DNA of 5,987 bases from positions 1-5,987 of the forward strand of contig CAYVCY010000128.1 in the NCBI GenBank assembly GCA_964450265.1, written 5' to 3'. How positions within the stretch are numbered: position 1 is the first letter of the stretch; each line of letters begins with the position of its first letter. This DNA comes from JAEZJZ01 sp964450265 (GTDB taxonomy: Bacteria; Bacillota; UBA994; UBA5500). The notes beneath the pieces are model-generated. The model saw nothing but the letters and a program-made list of their open reading frames with translations, did not search any database and was not told the origin of the DNA. A program made the translations under genes and the position numbers. Shown piece after piece: positions 5,852-5,987 of this stretch.

Positions 5852-5934
5852 TTCCTGTCGTTTTGCGGCTCGATAGCTCAGACCCTCATCATGTTAACTG
5901 ACGAGCATCGAGAGCTTGGCCATAACGACGGGGA
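5852..5934 (+). repeat. Two-stem nested inverted repeat (possible structured RNA)
   Basis: An outer stem pairs 5852-5862 with 5924-5934 (11 pairs, two of them G-U only if read as plus-strand RNA). After an asymmetric internal loop of 6 and 11 bases, an inner stem pairs CTCGAT and GCTC (5869-5874, 5876-5879) with GAGC and ATCGAG (5903-5912), with A5875 bulged. The apical loop is 23 bases. I do not recognise an RNA family, and no T run makes it a simple terminator. Confidence 0.4.
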
Positions 5935-5987
5935 CATACGTCAGGCATTCAAACGCACTTCATGCAAAGCTTTCAAAACGAGCTTCA

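Larger units (their letters stand above)
5489..5987. other. Gene-free, repeat-rich region upstream of the amidohydrolase operon
   Basis: About 500 bases hold no open frame that looks like a protein on either strand. Instead there are a perfect 14-bp palindrome, a small GC-rich hairpin, a 13-base-arm inverted repeat flanked by related direct repeats, a larger two-stem inverted repeat near the right edge, and a promoter-like motif pointing right. None of the common riboswitch or T-box core motifs was recognised. No clear minus-strand promoter for the operon stood out, so the operon transcript start is not located. The region is best read as a control region or long leader, possibly with remains of an older insertion. 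Confidence 0.6.

Noticed and set aside
5891..5987. Plus-strand open frame MLTDEHRELG... running off the right edge
   Set aside because: No ribosome site precedes the ATG, it overlaps a strong inverted repeat, and only 32 codons are visible, so it cannot be supported.
5489..5987. Riboswitch or T-box in the long operon leader
   Set aside because: I looked for conserved cores of T-box, SAM, lysine, cobalamin, purine and cyclic-di-GMP elements by eye and found none; the region is structured but unassigned.

Overview
The window looks like chromosomal DNA of an endospore-forming Firmicute (Bacillota), probably from a clostridial or deep-branching lineage. The main reason is a clearly recognisable sporulation protein, YunB, at 2065-2796. 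Base composition is near balanced by eye, every gene has a strong AGGAGG-type ribosome binding site, and two of the five genes start with GTG. I cannot name a genus.

Layout. (1) 1-1938, minus strand: a class A penicillin-binding protein with a GT51 transglycosylase and a transpeptidase domain. It runs off the left edge, and its last residues and stop are outside the window. (2) 1939-2064: a short divergent control region. It holds a good extended -10 promoter for the penicillin-binding protein and a perfect 10-bp inverted repeat with a 27-bp spacer that could serve both directions. (3) 2065-2796, plus strand: yunB. (4) 2797-2908: a convergent gap with an intrinsic terminator that serves the minus-strand operon arriving from the right. 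(5) 5488 down to 2909, minus strand: a compact three-gene operon. It encodes an M20-family amidohydrolase, then a 260-residue polytopic membrane protein that resembles the uncharacterised DUF3100 family, then a 148-residue polytopic membrane protein whose ribosome binding site lies inside the last codons of the gene before it. (6) 5489-5987: about 500 bases with no convincing gene but several inverted and direct repeats, which probably form the leader or control region of the operon.

How the genes may work together. The penicillin-binding protein and YunB both concern the cell or spore envelope and share a divergent promoter region, but there is no evidence that they form one pathway. The three minus-strand genes look like a functional unit: a two-component membrane carrier of unknown substrate plus a cytoplasmic metal-dependent amidase/peptidase that could cleave what is imported. 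This is the least described part of the window and the best candidate for a new system. The substrate cannot be read from the sequence.
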